The translations under genes and the position numbers were made by a program. DNA of 64,000 nucleotides from Clostridia bacterium (GTDB lineage Bacteria > Bacillota > Clostridia > Christensenellales > Borkfalkiaceae): contig JAFQGG010000009.1 in assembly GCA_017415505.1 (NCBI GenBank), forward strand, positions 1 through 64,000, in the 5' to 3' direction. Under the pieces are notes generated by a model, which was given only the letters and a program-made list of their open reading frames with translations, searched no databases and had not been told where the DNA came from. Positions within the stretch are counted from its first letter, which is position 1, and each line of letters begins with the position of its first letter. Shown one piece after another: positions 43,237 through 53,500 of the stretch.

Positions 43237-44991
43237 TTATAAACGCATAGCGTTCACTTCGTTGATAATTTCGGGTTTTTCCCGTTTGAATTCCTCAAAC
43301 TCCGCAAGGCAGTTGGCGGCGAAAATTCTCGCGTGCGCCTCTACCACTTGATCCTCGTATAAGTTGAAATCCTTTTTCGAATCGCGATAGCGAGAGAAAT
43401 TGATACGCCATTGATCGGCGTGCGCTTTATAAATATCGAAATGCACGAGATAATATCCGCTCTTGTCCAAAACCCCGTTTTGAAAAGCGTCGATCGCGGA
43501 AAATTGCAAGGCGTGGAACGCTTCGTGCAACAGCGTGCCCCGTCCGTCGCCCAAGCTATCAAGCTTGCCCGCGTTGATAAACTCGGCGTTCATGCGCATG
43601 GTTTGTCCGCCGTCGCAACATTGTCCGCGAAGGGTATCCCCCTCCTCGATATCGAACACCATTTTTCCGTGCGGGATTTTCATAAGTTGTTGGAGCGCGG
43701 CGTACGCAAGCTCCCAATATTCGGTCATTTTCGCTTGCGCGTGCTCGGGGGTAAGCCCCGTAATGCCCATGGACGCAATATCCACGGCGCAGTTGACCAC
43801 CCAACCGCATTTAAGGCGCAAGGACAGCCCGTCCGTGTTCATGATCTTCTCCACTTTCGCCCAAGTGAGGTCGTCGCAATAAATATCGTCGTATTCGGTG
43901 CGCGAAAGCTTGTAAACGGGGTGCAAAATGGGATTGTCGGGCGCGAGCGTAGGCGTACGCTTGGGCTTGCGCTTGATTTTGTAATCCCAATCAAGGAAGT
44001 CGAAGGTGCACTCCTCGAACCCCGCGATAAACGCTTCGAGCAGGGGTTTTCTTTGTTTTTCAAGCGTTTCTAAAAACTTCTTCCAATCGCACGCCGTCGA
44101 TTTGCCGAGTAGCTCGTCCAAGCCCTCGTAGCCCAAGAATAATCCGTGCGCCTTGATAAACTCTTCCGCCTCTGCGTCCTTTTCCGCAATCGAGAATTTT
44201 TGGAATATCTTCCCTTTCGTCATACGGAAGGTAACGAGCGGGATAAAAGAAGAGGACAGGGAGTTTAAGTAGGTGTTCAAAACGTCGGGTTCGGGGAACA
44301 GCTTTTTCACCTTTTCCGCGTACACCTTTTCCACCGCGTACGCCTTGTCCGTGGCAAGAATAAACTGTTGCGCCGTTTTACATTCTTGGCGAATCTTGCG
44401 AAGATAGTACGCGAACGATTCTTCCACGCTCTCCACGCCCGCCATACCCTCGGTTTTCTCGTATACGATCACCTCGTTTCCGCCCGCGCAAGCCTGTTTA
44501 TACAGCCCTGCGAAAATTTGCGAAGCGGTCGCGCTAAATACGGTGGCGATCTTTTCGCAATCGACGAAACGGATATCCTTCCCCTCTTGCTTAGCATAGC
44601 ACCGTACCGCGTACGAAAGTTCGCTTGGAAACGGTCCGTAGAGCAACAGCGTGTTGTCTTGGTAAATACGGTTGCTCTCGATCACGGTCACGTTGTAGAG
44701 GATTCCCGTGCGGATATCCTCGTTTTTAATGAGCGGGAAAATGCGCGAAACGTCGGTAATCGGCGCGTCCGTACCGTGCTCTTTCTCCCGTGCAATCGCT
44801 TCCTTGCGCTTTTGCACGAGCATTTTCAAAAGCTCTTTCAGCTCCGCCTTTTTCTTGGGGTCGGGCACGAGGTCGTAGAGTTTTCGAATCAACCCCGCCG
44901 CGTGCTCCACCGTTTCTTGCGAATACTCCGCTTCACGGCATTTGCGAAGCGCGGCTTTGATTTCATAATAGTAAAGTTGAATATCGTCCAT
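43237..44991 (-). CDS. MIT-like, degenerate AAA and HExxH metallopeptidase protein (paralogue 1)
   Basis: The 584-residue protein is a paralogue of the next gene upstream. Residues 1-75 (MDDIQLYYYEIKAALRKCRE) form three helices like a MIT domain. Residues about 110-260 keep the outline of an AAA domain (NTLLLYGPFPSELSYAVR, then FVDCEKIA, then EVIVYEKTEGM), but the Walker A Gly-Lys-Thr and the Walker B acids are lost, so it should not hydrolyse ATP. The C-terminal part has TLLHEAFHALQFSA, an HExxH zinc site, and the conserved EDQVVEAHARIFA, whose Glu may be the third ligand. A peptidase role is inferred. Confidence 0.7.
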   Translation of the reverse strand: MDDIQLYYYEIKAALRKCREAEYSQETVEHAAGLIRKLYDLVPDPKKKAELKELLKMLVQKRKEAIAREKEHGTDAPITDVSRIFPLIKNEDIRTGILYNVTVIESNRIYQDNTLLLYGPFPSELSYAVRCYAKQEGKDIRFVDCEKIATVFSATASQIFAGLYKQACAGGNEVIVYEKTEGMAGVESVEESFAYYLRKIRQECKTAQQFILATDKAYAVEKVYAEKVKKLFPEPDVLNTYLNSLSSSFIPLVTFRMTKGKIFQKFSIAEKDAEAEEFIKAHGLFLGYEGLDELLGKSTACDWKKFLETLEKQRKPLLEAFIAGFEECTFDFLDWDYKIKRKPKRTPTLAPDNPILHPVYKLSRTEYDDIYCDDLTWAKVEKIMNTDGLSLRLKCGWVVNCAVDIASMGITGLTPEHAQAKMTEYWELAYAALQQLMKIPHGKMVFDIEEGDTLRGQCCDGGQTMRMNAEFINAGKLDSLGDGRGTLLHEAFHALQFSAIDAFQNGVLDKSGYYLVHFDIYKAHADQWRINFSRYRDSKKDFNLYEDQVVEAHARIFAANCLAEFEEFKREKPEIINEVNAMRL

Positions 44992-44997
44992 AACGCT

Positions 44998-46713
44998 TTA
45001 CTCCAATCTCGGTACGTTGAAATTCGCAAAATCGCTCACGCACATTTCCGCGAAAATACGCGCGTCCGCCTCGACCACTTGGTCGTAATAATCTTCAAAC
45101 GGCGTGCCGTCGCCCCCGTGATAACGCGAGCTGTTTTTCTCCCATTCGAGCGTTTCTTCCCGAACGCCGAAATGTACGAAATAATACCCCATTGCCTCCG
45201 CGTCGTTATTCCGTCTTGCGTTTCGAGCAGAATGTTGCAACGCGTGGAAGGCTTCGTGCAACAGCGTTTCGTAACCGCGTGCAATCGTTTCAAAATCCAA
45301 CTTCAAATACTGCACGTGCAGACGAATGAGCGTTCCGCCGTTATAACATACGCCCAAGCTTTCGTTGCCCGATAAATCGATTTTTAACTCGCCGTTGGGA
45401 ATACGCATAAGTTGCACGAGCGCCCTGTACGCAATGTCCCAACGGTCGGCAAGGACTTCCTTGATTTGGTTGGAATCGAGGTTCATGATATTGAGCGAAT
45501 CCCCGCCGTCCATGGCGTATTCCACGACCCACGCGCATTTCACGCGCATGGGTACGCCGTCCATATTCATGATTTTTTCAAGCTTTTCGCGAATATCCTC
45601 TCTGCCGATTACGTCGTCGTAAATATCGCGCGGGAGCTTGTATTTGGGGTGATAGAGCGGATCGTTGATATCGATTTTCGGTTTGTCCTTGCCTTTGAGC
45701 TTGAACTCCCAATCGAGGAAATCGTAGGTGCATTCCCCGCCGAAGCCCTCGACGAACTTTTTGAGCGTTTCTTCGCTGTCCGCCTTGTAATTTTCCACGA
45801 GCTTTTGCCAAGAGTCCGCCGTGCCCCTATCCAATATATCGCACAGCCCCTCGAAACCGAGGTACAAGCCGTGCTTTTTGATAAATTTGTCCGTTTCTTC
45901 CGTCGCCGTAAAGCCAAACTTCTCCGCCAAGCGTTCCTTGACGAACGCAAACGAGGGCAGGGGCAGGAAATAGCAATCGAGTACCTTTAAGTAGGAATTA
46001 ACGACGTCCGTATCGGGGAACATTTTTGTCATGGTACTTTGGTACACCCGTTCGAGCGCGTAGGAAACGTCGGAGGAAAGCACGATTTGGAATACCCCGC
46101 GCCCCTCTTGACGAATACGCTTTAAGTAGTAGCAAAACGCCTGTTCCACGTTCTCGGAAACTTTCATGCCCTCGACGTTCTCGTACACGATAAGCTCGTT
46201 TTGCGCCGTACTCGCGTGCTTATACAGCCCCGCAAGCAGTTGCGTGGCGGTCAAAGCGTAGGTGGTGGCGAGCTTCGCGCAATCGATTACGCGCAAGTCC
46301 ATGCCCTTTTCCTTGGCGTAGCACCGCGCGCCGTAGGAAAGTTCGCTTGCAAACGGCGCGTACAGCAACAGCGCGTTGTCTTGGTAACGCTTGCTCGAAT
46401 CGATTACGGCAACGTTGTAATACGCCCCCGTTTTGATCTCCGCGTTCGGCAACAGCGGGAACGCCTCCGACACGTCGGCGGGAGGCAATACCGGCTCGTT
46501 CTTCTTGCGGAGCGCCGCCGCCTCTTTCCCCTTTTCAATCAGCGATTTGAGGAGATTGACGAGCTCTTTTTTCTTCGCTTCGTCCGTCAAAAGTCCGTGC
46601 AGTTTCTTGATAAGCCCCGCCGCGTACTCCACCGATTCCTTTGAATATTCCGCTTCGCGACATTTACGAAGCGCCGTTTTTATTTCGTAATAGTAAAGCT
46701 GGATATCCGTCAT
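44998..46713 (-). CDS. MIT-like, degenerate AAA and HExxH metallopeptidase protein (paralogue 2)
   Basis: 571 residues, with the same order of parts as the following gene six bases away. MIT-like helices at 1-72 (MTDIQLYYYEIKTALRKCRE); AAA-like core at about 110-260 where the P-loop reads APFASELS (119-126) and the Walker B position YENVEG (177-182); HEAFH at 486-490; and Glu 548 in VVEADARIFAE as probable third metal ligand. The region between (DFLDWEFKLKGKDKP, LYHPKYKL) is shared by both paralogues and has no name that I know. Duplication with both copies retained suggests a hetero-oligomer. Confidence 0.7.
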   Translation of the reverse strand: MTDIQLYYYEIKTALRKCREAEYSKESVEYAAGLIKKLHGLLTDEAKKKELVNLLKSLIEKGKEAAALRKKNEPVLPPADVSEAFPLLPNAEIKTGAYYNVAVIDSSKRYQDNALLLYAPFASELSYGARCYAKEKGMDLRVIDCAKLATTYALTATQLLAGLYKHASTAQNELIVYENVEGMKVSENVEQAFCYYLKRIRQEGRGVFQIVLSSDVSYALERVYQSTMTKMFPDTDVVNSYLKVLDCYFLPLPSFAFVKERLAEKFGFTATEETDKFIKKHGLYLGFEGLCDILDRGTADSWQKLVENYKADSEETLKKFVEGFGGECTYDFLDWEFKLKGKDKPKIDINDPLYHPKYKLPRDIYDDVIGREDIREKLEKIMNMDGVPMRVKCAWVVEYAMDGGDSLNIMNLDSNQIKEVLADRWDIAYRALVQLMRIPNGELKIDLSGNESLGVCYNGGTLIRLHVQYLKLDFETIARGYETLLHEAFHALQHSARNARRNNDAEAMGYYFVHFGVREETLEWEKNSSRYHGGDGTPFEDYYDQVVEADARIFAEMCVSDFANFNVPRLE

Positions 46714-46828
46714 ACTACCCGTTTCCCGTTCCCCGTTTTCGGCAAAATCCGCCGAAAAGAATTTTTACTAACCGCGGGCAACGCGGGGAAACGCCCAAAA
46801 GGCGTTCCCGCGCGTTTTCCCGTTTTGC
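46714..46828 (-). other. Intercistronic double hairpin inside the operon
   Basis: This is the only long gap in the operon (115 bases). It holds two GC-rich hairpins: gcgggaacgcc/ggcgtttcccgc-like arms around 46780-46820 and ttttcggc/gccgaaaa around 46735-46760 (minus strand). Neither has a T run, so they are more likely RNA processing or stabilising elements than terminators. Confidence 0.5.
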
Positions 46829-48463
46829 TTAAAGTCCGTCCAACTCGCCCATGAGGTCGTCCACGGAGATATCGTCCTCCGCTTCCGCACCCGTGTTCAC
46901 GGTTTCCACCGCGCCGTCCGTAAGCGGGGTTTGCGGTACGGGTTCGGCAACGGGCACTTCCGTACCAAAACCGTCGAGGTCGATTTCGAGCGGTTCTTCC
47001 GTCGCCGTATCCACGTCGCCTTCCGTTTCCTCGTCTTTGAGATCGTCCTCGTCGAGAATGGAAGTATCCGCGAGCTTTTGCTCGGTATCGAATTTTTGGC
47101 GCATTACCGTCAAGCGGATTTCGATATCCTTCATGGTTTCTTCGTCGCCCATGGTCGCCGCAACGACGTATCTTTCAAACATTTCGCCGAAATCGCTCAT
47201 ACCCGAGGAAGCCATAATTCTTGCGCGCACCGCGTAGGGTACGTTGGATTCGCCCGTGAACAGTTCGCCAACGGCGCGGAACTTGTCGCAAATTTCCATG
47301 TACTTGATGGTGGAAAGCGATTTGTTCGCTTTCTTTTCCATTTCGGCGGTCTTCTTCTTTTGGTATTCTTCCAGCTGTTTCTTAAAGCCTTGGAATTGAC
47401 GGTAGTAAATTTTGATTTGCGCTTCGTTTCTCTTCGGGTCTTTTTGCAATTCTCTAATTTTGTCCGCGCAGGTGTTGGCGTTGTTGCGGAGCGATTGATA
47501 TACGGGGTCGCTCGCCAAGTCGTAACCGCCTACCATTTTATCCAAACGCGCTTGAATCTTTTTTTCCATAACGCCGAAAAATTCTTCGGATACGTTGAGT
47601 CTTTCGAGCACGTAAATCGCCGAGGAAAGCTCGTCCGCTTTGCCCGCCTTGATATCCTCTTCTTCCGCCGAACCAAGACGACCGAGGTTGACTTTTGCCG
47701 AGTTGATCTTCTTGCCCTTGTTCTTCGTTTGCCCGATTTGCACCATAACCTTGTCGAGCTTTTTCAAAAGCAAACCAACCTGCGCGCTCGATGCCATTTT
47801 GGGAATCTTGGTACGGATTTGACTAATCAAGTTCCAAGCCTCTTGCGCAAGCGCTTGGTTTTCGTCCGTATCGATATAATAGCTGTCCGTGAGAAGTTTT
47901 TTATACTTTTCAAGTTGCGCCATCGTCTTATCCGCAAGTGCGCGCGCGTCCTCGCTGTCCTCGCTCGTTACCGTAAGCGAAGTGTCTTTGAAATCTCTCA
48001 AATCGCCCAAAGTGGTGTCGATCATATTCAAAAGCTGTTCTTTAAGTTGTCCGTCCATAATACCCTCCGTAGATTTTGTTTTTATCCATTTTTCCGCTCT
48101 TTGTTCCATGGCGGAAAGAAGTTCGTTTTTTTCCGCTTCGCTAAGGTGCGGATCGCCTGCTTTTTCCTCGTATTGCTTCAATAACGGCAACAACGATTTA
48201 ATGAACCGATTGAAGTTTTCCTCGTTCTCGATTCTGCCTTGAAAATACGCTTCGCCCTGCTGGTTAATATACGCCTGCACGAGCGTTTTTCTATCCGAAA
48301 AGGAAGCGAGCAACGCGCGCTCGCGACGGGTGTCCGCCTTCTTTTTCTTTACCTTTTCTTCCGCGGCGATCGCCCCGTCGAGGAGCTTGACCGCTTCCAT
48401 GATAAGCTTGTCGTTCTCTTCCTTGATTGCGGCAAGTTTTGCCCGTTGATTTTCGTAACCCAT
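46829..48463 (-). CDS. Large coiled-coil protein with MIM1-like C-terminus
   Basis: 544 residues, nearly all predicted helix and coiled coil up to about 465, then an acidic flexible tail (DEDDLKDEETEGDVDTATEE) and a last short helix, ISVDDLMGELDGL. That end resembles the MIM1 motif (D-x-x-L-x-x-R-L-x-x-L) by which ESCRT-III subunits bind MIT domains, except Glu for Arg. Three operon proteins have MIT-like starts. I recognise no family for the coiled-coil body. It is 26 bases downstream of another helical protein gene. The motif reading is inference. Confidence 0.55.
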   Translation of the reverse strand: MGYENQRAKLAAIKEENDKLIMEAVKLLDGAIAAEEKVKKKKADTRRERALLASFSDRKTLVQAYINQQGEAYFQGRIENEENFNRFIKSLLPLLKQYEEKAGDPHLSEAEKNELLSAMEQRAEKWIKTKSTEGIMDGQLKEQLLNMIDTTLGDLRDFKDTSLTVTSEDSEDARALADKTMAQLEKYKKLLTDSYYIDTDENQALAQEAWNLISQIRTKIPKMASSAQVGLLLKKLDKVMVQIGQTKNKGKKINSAKVNLGRLGSAEEEDIKAGKADELSSAIYVLERLNVSEEFFGVMEKKIQARLDKMVGGYDLASDPVYQSLRNNANTCADKIRELQKDPKRNEAQIKIYYRQFQGFKKQLEEYQKKKTAEMEKKANKSLSTIKYMEICDKFRAVGELFTGESNVPYAVRARIMASSGMSDFGEMFERYVVAATMGDEETMKDIEIRLTVMRQKFDTEQKLADTSILDEDDLKDEETEGDVDTATEEPLEIDLDGFGTEVPVAEPVPQTPLTDGAVETVNTGAEAEDDISVDDLMGELDGL

Positions 48464-48489
48464 TTCGTCTTATCTTCTCCCTTTTCGCC

Positions 48490-49233
48490 TTACACGAACA
48501 CGGCGAGTTGATCTCTCGCTTTATCGTACGCCTTGACGAGTTCTTGTTCCGCGCGCGCGTTCGCAACCGACACGCCCTCTTCCATGAGCGCCCAATCGCG
48601 TGCGACTTTATTCGCTTCCACGAGCGGTTCTATTACTTTTTTCGTTTCCTTGATTTTGCCCGTTTCCACGATATCGAGCACGCGGGTATCGCTCCATTCG
48701 TCGATATACGCGAGTATCTTTTTCGCGTGGTTTGCCGCCGCCACCGACGATTCGTCCAACACGTAGCCCACCGTCGTTTTCAACTCGTCTAACTTCTTGA
48801 TACTCTCCGAAAGCACCTTATCCAAGCCCGTGACGAACATATCCGAGTGCGGGTCGGAAAGCTTCTCCGCCTTTTCCCGCGCCGCCGCAACGAAGGAGAG
48901 TACCTTGCTCTTAAAGCCCGTTTCCGTCTTGGGCAAAATCTTCTCCACTTCTTGTTTGATCTTGGCGTACTTTTTGAGCATATCCTCCGCCGCGCTTTGT
49001 TTGAGCTTTCTGTTCCCGTACACTTTCTTTTTCATGTCCGCAAGCTCTTTGATCGGTTTTTTGATTTTATCAAAACCGTTGTTCATGCCGAATACGACGA
49101 GTTTTTTCATCAAATCGTCTTTGTCGAACTCTTGCATGACGTCCTCGCCGTAGCCGAAAGTGCCTTGATCTTCCAACTTCTCCTCGTCGAATTTGAACAC
49201 CTTTTTGAGCACCGTTTTGAAATTATTTTTCAT
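48490..49233 (-). CDS. Helical protein of unknown function
   Basis: 247 residues, mostly charged helix (MKNNFKTVLKKVFKF at the start, GYVLDESSVAAANHAKKIL in the middle), without membrane segments or known motif. I choose ATG 49233, which overlaps the end of the upstream gene by 11 bases (ATGAAAAATAA). The frame is open to 49263 but lies inside that gene. The coupling implies equal synthesis with the zinc-ribbon protein. It may be another structural or adaptor subunit. Confidence 0.6.
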   Translation of the reverse strand: MKNNFKTVLKKVFKFDEEKLEDQGTFGYGEDVMQEFDKDDLMKKLVVFGMNNGFDKIKKPIKELADMKKKVYGNRKLKQSAAEDMLKKYAKIKQEVEKILPKTETGFKSKVLSFVAAAREKAEKLSDPHSDMFVTGLDKVLSESIKKLDELKTTVGYVLDESSVAAANHAKKILAYIDEWSDTRVLDIVETGKIKETKKVIEPLVEANKVARDWALMEEGVSVANARAEQELVKAYDKARDQLAVFV

Positions 49234-50497
49234 CGTCGTCCTCGCTTCCCAGATACGAAGCAAGCGCTACGATCGGATTTTTCTTCTTCTCCGCTTTCAT
49301 TTTCAGCCACGCAAAGTATACGTCCTCGGGATAGAACAAGTGTTCCACCGCAGGGGATTCCGAGTTCATAAGCTCGATAAGACCCGAGGAGTTCTTCACG
49401 TTTCTCGAATCGATCAACGAGTCGTACAATCTCTTTTGAATGAGCTTTTTCACTTTCGCAACGGACTTGGAAATTTGCGGTTTCTTGTTATAGAAATACA
49501 GACAAATATCCTCTTCCGCGTCCTCGTAATCGAATTTGAGCGCGCGGTTGGACACGGCGGCGAACGTTTCGCCGAGCATTACGTGTCCGTCCTGCATTTC
49601 CGCGTAATAGATAAACAGGTTTTGCCCGTGCTTGGTGGCGATATTTTTAAGCGAATGTCCCTTGCCGTCGCCCTCGTACAGCGCGATAAACTCCGATTGC
49701 TTTAAGATGAAATACCCAAACACGGGTACGTGGTCCTCTCGATTCGCGCAAGCCATGAGCGTTTTGTACACCAGCTCCCCGTGCGAGCCTTTGGAGGGCA
49801 ACGCCGCCTTTTTCATTTCTCTATCCCCTACGAGGTGTTTGAGGTTTTTCGCGTGCTCGAAATAGGAATACGGATAGTCCGACCCGCGCTTGATCGCGTC
49901 GAGTTCCGCGGGCGCGCCCGCGAGCATACGCAAAAGGCGCACGGCGGCTTCCCTTTTGAGCTTGGCAAGCTTTTCCTTACCGTCCTTTTGGTATTCCCCG
50001 AACCCGTCTTCGCCCTCGGGAATTTCCACTTCCATCGTTTCTTGCTCGGAGTAGCAAACGTCGGAATAGTAATGGCACGCCATTTTGTATCTATCCAAAT
50101 CGCTACCCTTGTTCATGTACCCCATTTCCCAATAGAAACCGAGCATGATCCGCGCTTCGGGATGTCCGCTTCTCGCGGCTTCCCGACAAAACCACAGCGC
50201 GTTGGCAAGATACCGTTCGTGCTTTTCCGCCGTCTTTTTGTTCGTTGCCGAGCCTTGCGCCGCCTCGGCGAGATACGTTCCGTAATAGGTCTGCGACAAA
50301 CGGAATTTGTTGTCGTTGTCTACGTTGACGACGAAAGTACGCTTGTTGAGTTCCTTCGCACAATGCGGGCAAACGAGCTTGCCGTCGAAAAGTTCGATCG
50401 GCTCGTCGAATTCTTTACCGCAAGCGGGATTGGGACACCGCATCGAACCGGTAAGAAGCGCGCCTTGCGTCATTGCGTTTCTGCCTTTGTTTTTCAT
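49223..50497 (-). CDS. Zinc-ribbon protein with Sel1-like repeats
   Basis: 424 residues. A zinc ribbon stands near the N-terminus (CPNPACGKEF at about 21-30 and CPHCAKEL at about 43-50). Helical repeats follow, one reading ALWFCREAARSGHPEARIMLGFYWE like a Sel1/TPR unit (about residues 100-125), and then a mixed alpha/beta C-terminal half without recognised family. Sel1 repeats usually serve as adaptors. The gene follows the giant membrane protein by 19 bases and overlaps the next gene, so it is an integral part of the operon. Confidence 0.65.
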   Translation of the reverse strand: MKNKGRNAMTQGALLTGSMRCPNPACGKEFDEPIELFDGKLVCPHCAKELNKRTFVVNVDNDNKFRLSQTYYGTYLAEAAQGSATNKKTAEKHERYLANALWFCREAARSGHPEARIMLGFYWEMGYMNKGSDLDRYKMACHYYSDVCYSEQETMEVEIPEGEDGFGEYQKDGKEKLAKLKREAAVRLLRMLAGAPAELDAIKRGSDYPYSYFEHAKNLKHLVGDREMKKAALPSKGSHGELVYKTLMACANREDHVPVFGYFILKQSEFIALYEGDGKGHSLKNIATKHGQNLFIYYAEMQDGHVMLGETFAAVSNRALKFDYEDAEEDICLYFYNKKPQISKSVAKVKKLIQKRLYDSLIDSRNVKNSSGLIELMNSESPAVEHLFYPEDVYFAWLKMKAEKKKNPIVALASYLGSEDDDEK

Positions 50498-50516
50498 ATC
50501 TTCAACCTCTCTTTGC

Positions 50517-53500
50517 TTACGCGTTTGCGCTTGTTATCGTGAACGACTTGGTTGCGTTCGTGAGTTCGTAGTTGCTATCGCTCGTCGTCGCTTTCGCCGT
50601 GTGGCTACCCACCGCGGACGCTCCGCCCGTCACGGTGATCGTCACCGTTCTGCCCTGCGCGTCCCGCGCCGTCGCCGTGGGCGTATGCGTCTTGCCGTCG
50701 TAGGTGAAGGTCAGGTTGCCCCATTCTACTTCTACCTTTTGCTTGGCAATCGAATACCCCTTCGTTTCGTTCGCTACGATTTTGTAGTTGGCGGGCGCAA
50801 CCGCTTTCGCCGTATGACTGCCCGCGTTGATACCGCCCGTCGTCGCTTCCACCGTCAAGGTGAGCGTGCCGTTCACGCCCGTCGCCGTCGCCGTGGGCTT
50901 TTTCACGCTACCGTCGTAGGTGTACGAACTCACGCTCCAAGTTACGGAAAGCTCCGCTTCCTTAATCGTAAACTGCACCGTTTCGTTCGTCAACTCGTAG
51001 TTCGTATCGCTCGTGCTCGCCGTCGCGGTATAGTTCGTGCCCGCGTTCGTCTTCGCGCCCGATACGCTCAGCGTAACGCTTCTGTCCTGCGCGTCCGTCG
51101 CCGTCGCCGTAGGCGCGTGCGACTTGCCGTCGTAGGTGAACGTCGTATTGCCCCAAACCACCACTACTTTTTGCTTTTCAATCGTGAACGAGGTCTTTTC
51201 GCCCGTAAGCGTATAGTTGGTATCGTCGATCGAAGCGGTCACGGTATAAGTGCTTGCGTTCGTGTACGAACTATCCACGCTAAGCACCACCGTTTCGTTA
51301 TCCACGTCCTTGATCGTCGCCACGGGTGCGTGCGCTTCGCCGTCGTAGGTGACGGTCGTATCCGCCCACGCTACCGTTCTTTGCGCGGGGGTAATCGTAA
51401 AGCTCTTGCTCGTGTTCGTCAAGATATAGTTGCTATCCGTCGCCGTCATGCTCGCCGTCGCGGTATAGTTCTCGCCCGCGTTCGTTTGCGCGCCCGATAC
51501 GGTGAGAGGAATATTCACTTCTTGCTTGCTCTTCGCCGTCGCCGTAGGCGCGTGCGCTTCGCCGTCGTAGGTGAACGTCGTATTGCCCCAAACCACCGCG
51601 ACGCTTTGCGCGTTGATCACGAAGCTTTCGCTCGCGGTATCTTCGTTGCCCTCGAAGGTATAGTTGGAATCAAGTATTTCCACGACCACGCTATACGTCT
51701 TCGCGTTCGTGGGGTTCTCGTCCGCGCCGTCGCAGGTAAAGCGCACCGCGCTATTCAACGAATCGCCCGTGCAAACGCCCTTGACCGTCGGTTTGTAATC
51801 CTTTGCCGTACCGTCGAAAGTAACCGCCTGTTTCCAAGTGAGCGTGAGCGTCTTTTTCGCGATCGCGAATTCTACGCTCGTATTGGTGAGCGCGTAGTTC
51901 TCGTCCGCCGTCGTCATGCTCGCGCTTGCCTCGTAATTTTCGCCCGCGTCCGTTTGTTCGCCCGTCAAGGTGAGGGGAATCGTCACTCCTTCCGAACTCG
52001 TTGCCGAAGCGGTGGGGATTTGCGCGCTCGCGTTATAGATAAACGCCGTTTCGCCCCAAACCACCGCGACGCTTTGCGCGTTGATCGCGAAGGTCTTTTG
52101 CGTGTTCGCGCTGTCGGAGAATTCGTAGTTATCGTTCTCGAAGCTTACCGTCGCCGTATAGCTACCCTTGTTCACGGGCATTTGCTCGTCCGCGGTGGTA
52201 TACTTCGTAATCGGCGTAACTTCGTCCACCGTGTTCACGAACGTGGGCACTTCGCCTTGCGGTTTGCCGTTGAAGGTGTACGAGCCGTTGCTCCATTCCA
52301 CGAGAAGCTGGCGTTTCGCTACGGTGAACGAAAGCTCGTCCCCGTCTACGATTTCGTAGTTGTTATTCACGGGATTTCCGCTTGCAAGGCTCGCCGTCGC
52401 CGTATACGAACCCGCGTTCACGGGAGCGACCGCGCCCGTTGCGCCGTAGTTATACGCATAAGTAACCTTTTCCGTACCGACGGTATTCGCGCTTTGCACC
52501 GCGACTTCCCACGCCTTTCCGTCGTACACGCCCGATCTTGCGTCCGTCAAACCGAGGTTGAGCGTGAGCTGTACTTTGGTGATTTCCCAGATCGTCTTCG
52601 CACCGCTTGCAACCGTGAAGTTACAGCTATCGGGTACGCTTACGCTCGCTTCGTAATCCCCGCTTGCGTTCAAGCCCGTGTTGCCCGCGTAAATAAGTTG
52701 CTCTTCGATCTCCGCCGTGAACGAATCCGCCACGCCGTAGCTTTGCAGTTCCACCGTCTTCATTTGCCCATCGTACACGAAGGACAAATCGTCCTGCCAA
52801 ACGAGGTAGAGTTCCAACTTGCTAATCGTGAAGTCTTGTTTATCCGTGCCGTCGGTGATCGTGTAGTTACAGTTCTTGGGCAGGGAAACGGACATGGTGT
52901 GCGTGCCTTGGTTTTGGTTATACCCGCTATAACTCATTTCGAGCACGCTCATTTGCTCGCCGTTTTCCAAACCGCTCACGGAAACGACTTCAATCGACTC
53001 CGTTTGCGCGTCGTACACCCAAGCGCGTTGCGTTTGCCAAGTCAAGGAAATTTCCTTTTGCGCAACGGTGAAGGTATGGCTTGCGTTGGTGGAAATAAGG
53101 TAGTTGTCGTTTACGGGATTCCCGCTCGCAAGGCTCGCCGTTACCGTATACGAACCCGCGTTCACGGGCACGTCTTCGCTCAAATACGGTTCGCCCCCAA
53201 CGCGCGTGCCGTCGTATTGATAGGTATAGGTCACGCTCTCCGTGCCGATCTTGTTCGCCGTCACCGCGTATTCCCAAGCCAAGCCGTCGTAAACGAGCGC
53301 GCGCTCGTCCGTCAACGCCCAAGTCAGGGTGAGTTGCTTTTTCGCAATCGACCACGAATAGCTCGCGCCGTTTACGATTTCGTAGTTATCGTCCGTACAG
53401 GTCGCAACCGCTTCGTAGCTCTCGCCCGCGTTCGTTTGCGTTTCGCCCGTGTAAGAGAAGAAGGTGATTGCCTCGCCCTCTACGGGACGGTCGATCGATT

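Noticed and set aside
37630..43242. Very long plus-strand open frame (1870 codons) opposite the SF1 helicase gene
   Set aside because: It mirrors the codon bias of the minus-strand gene, is Arg/His/Phe-rich, has no domains and no start signal. The minus-strand frame has clear helicase motifs.
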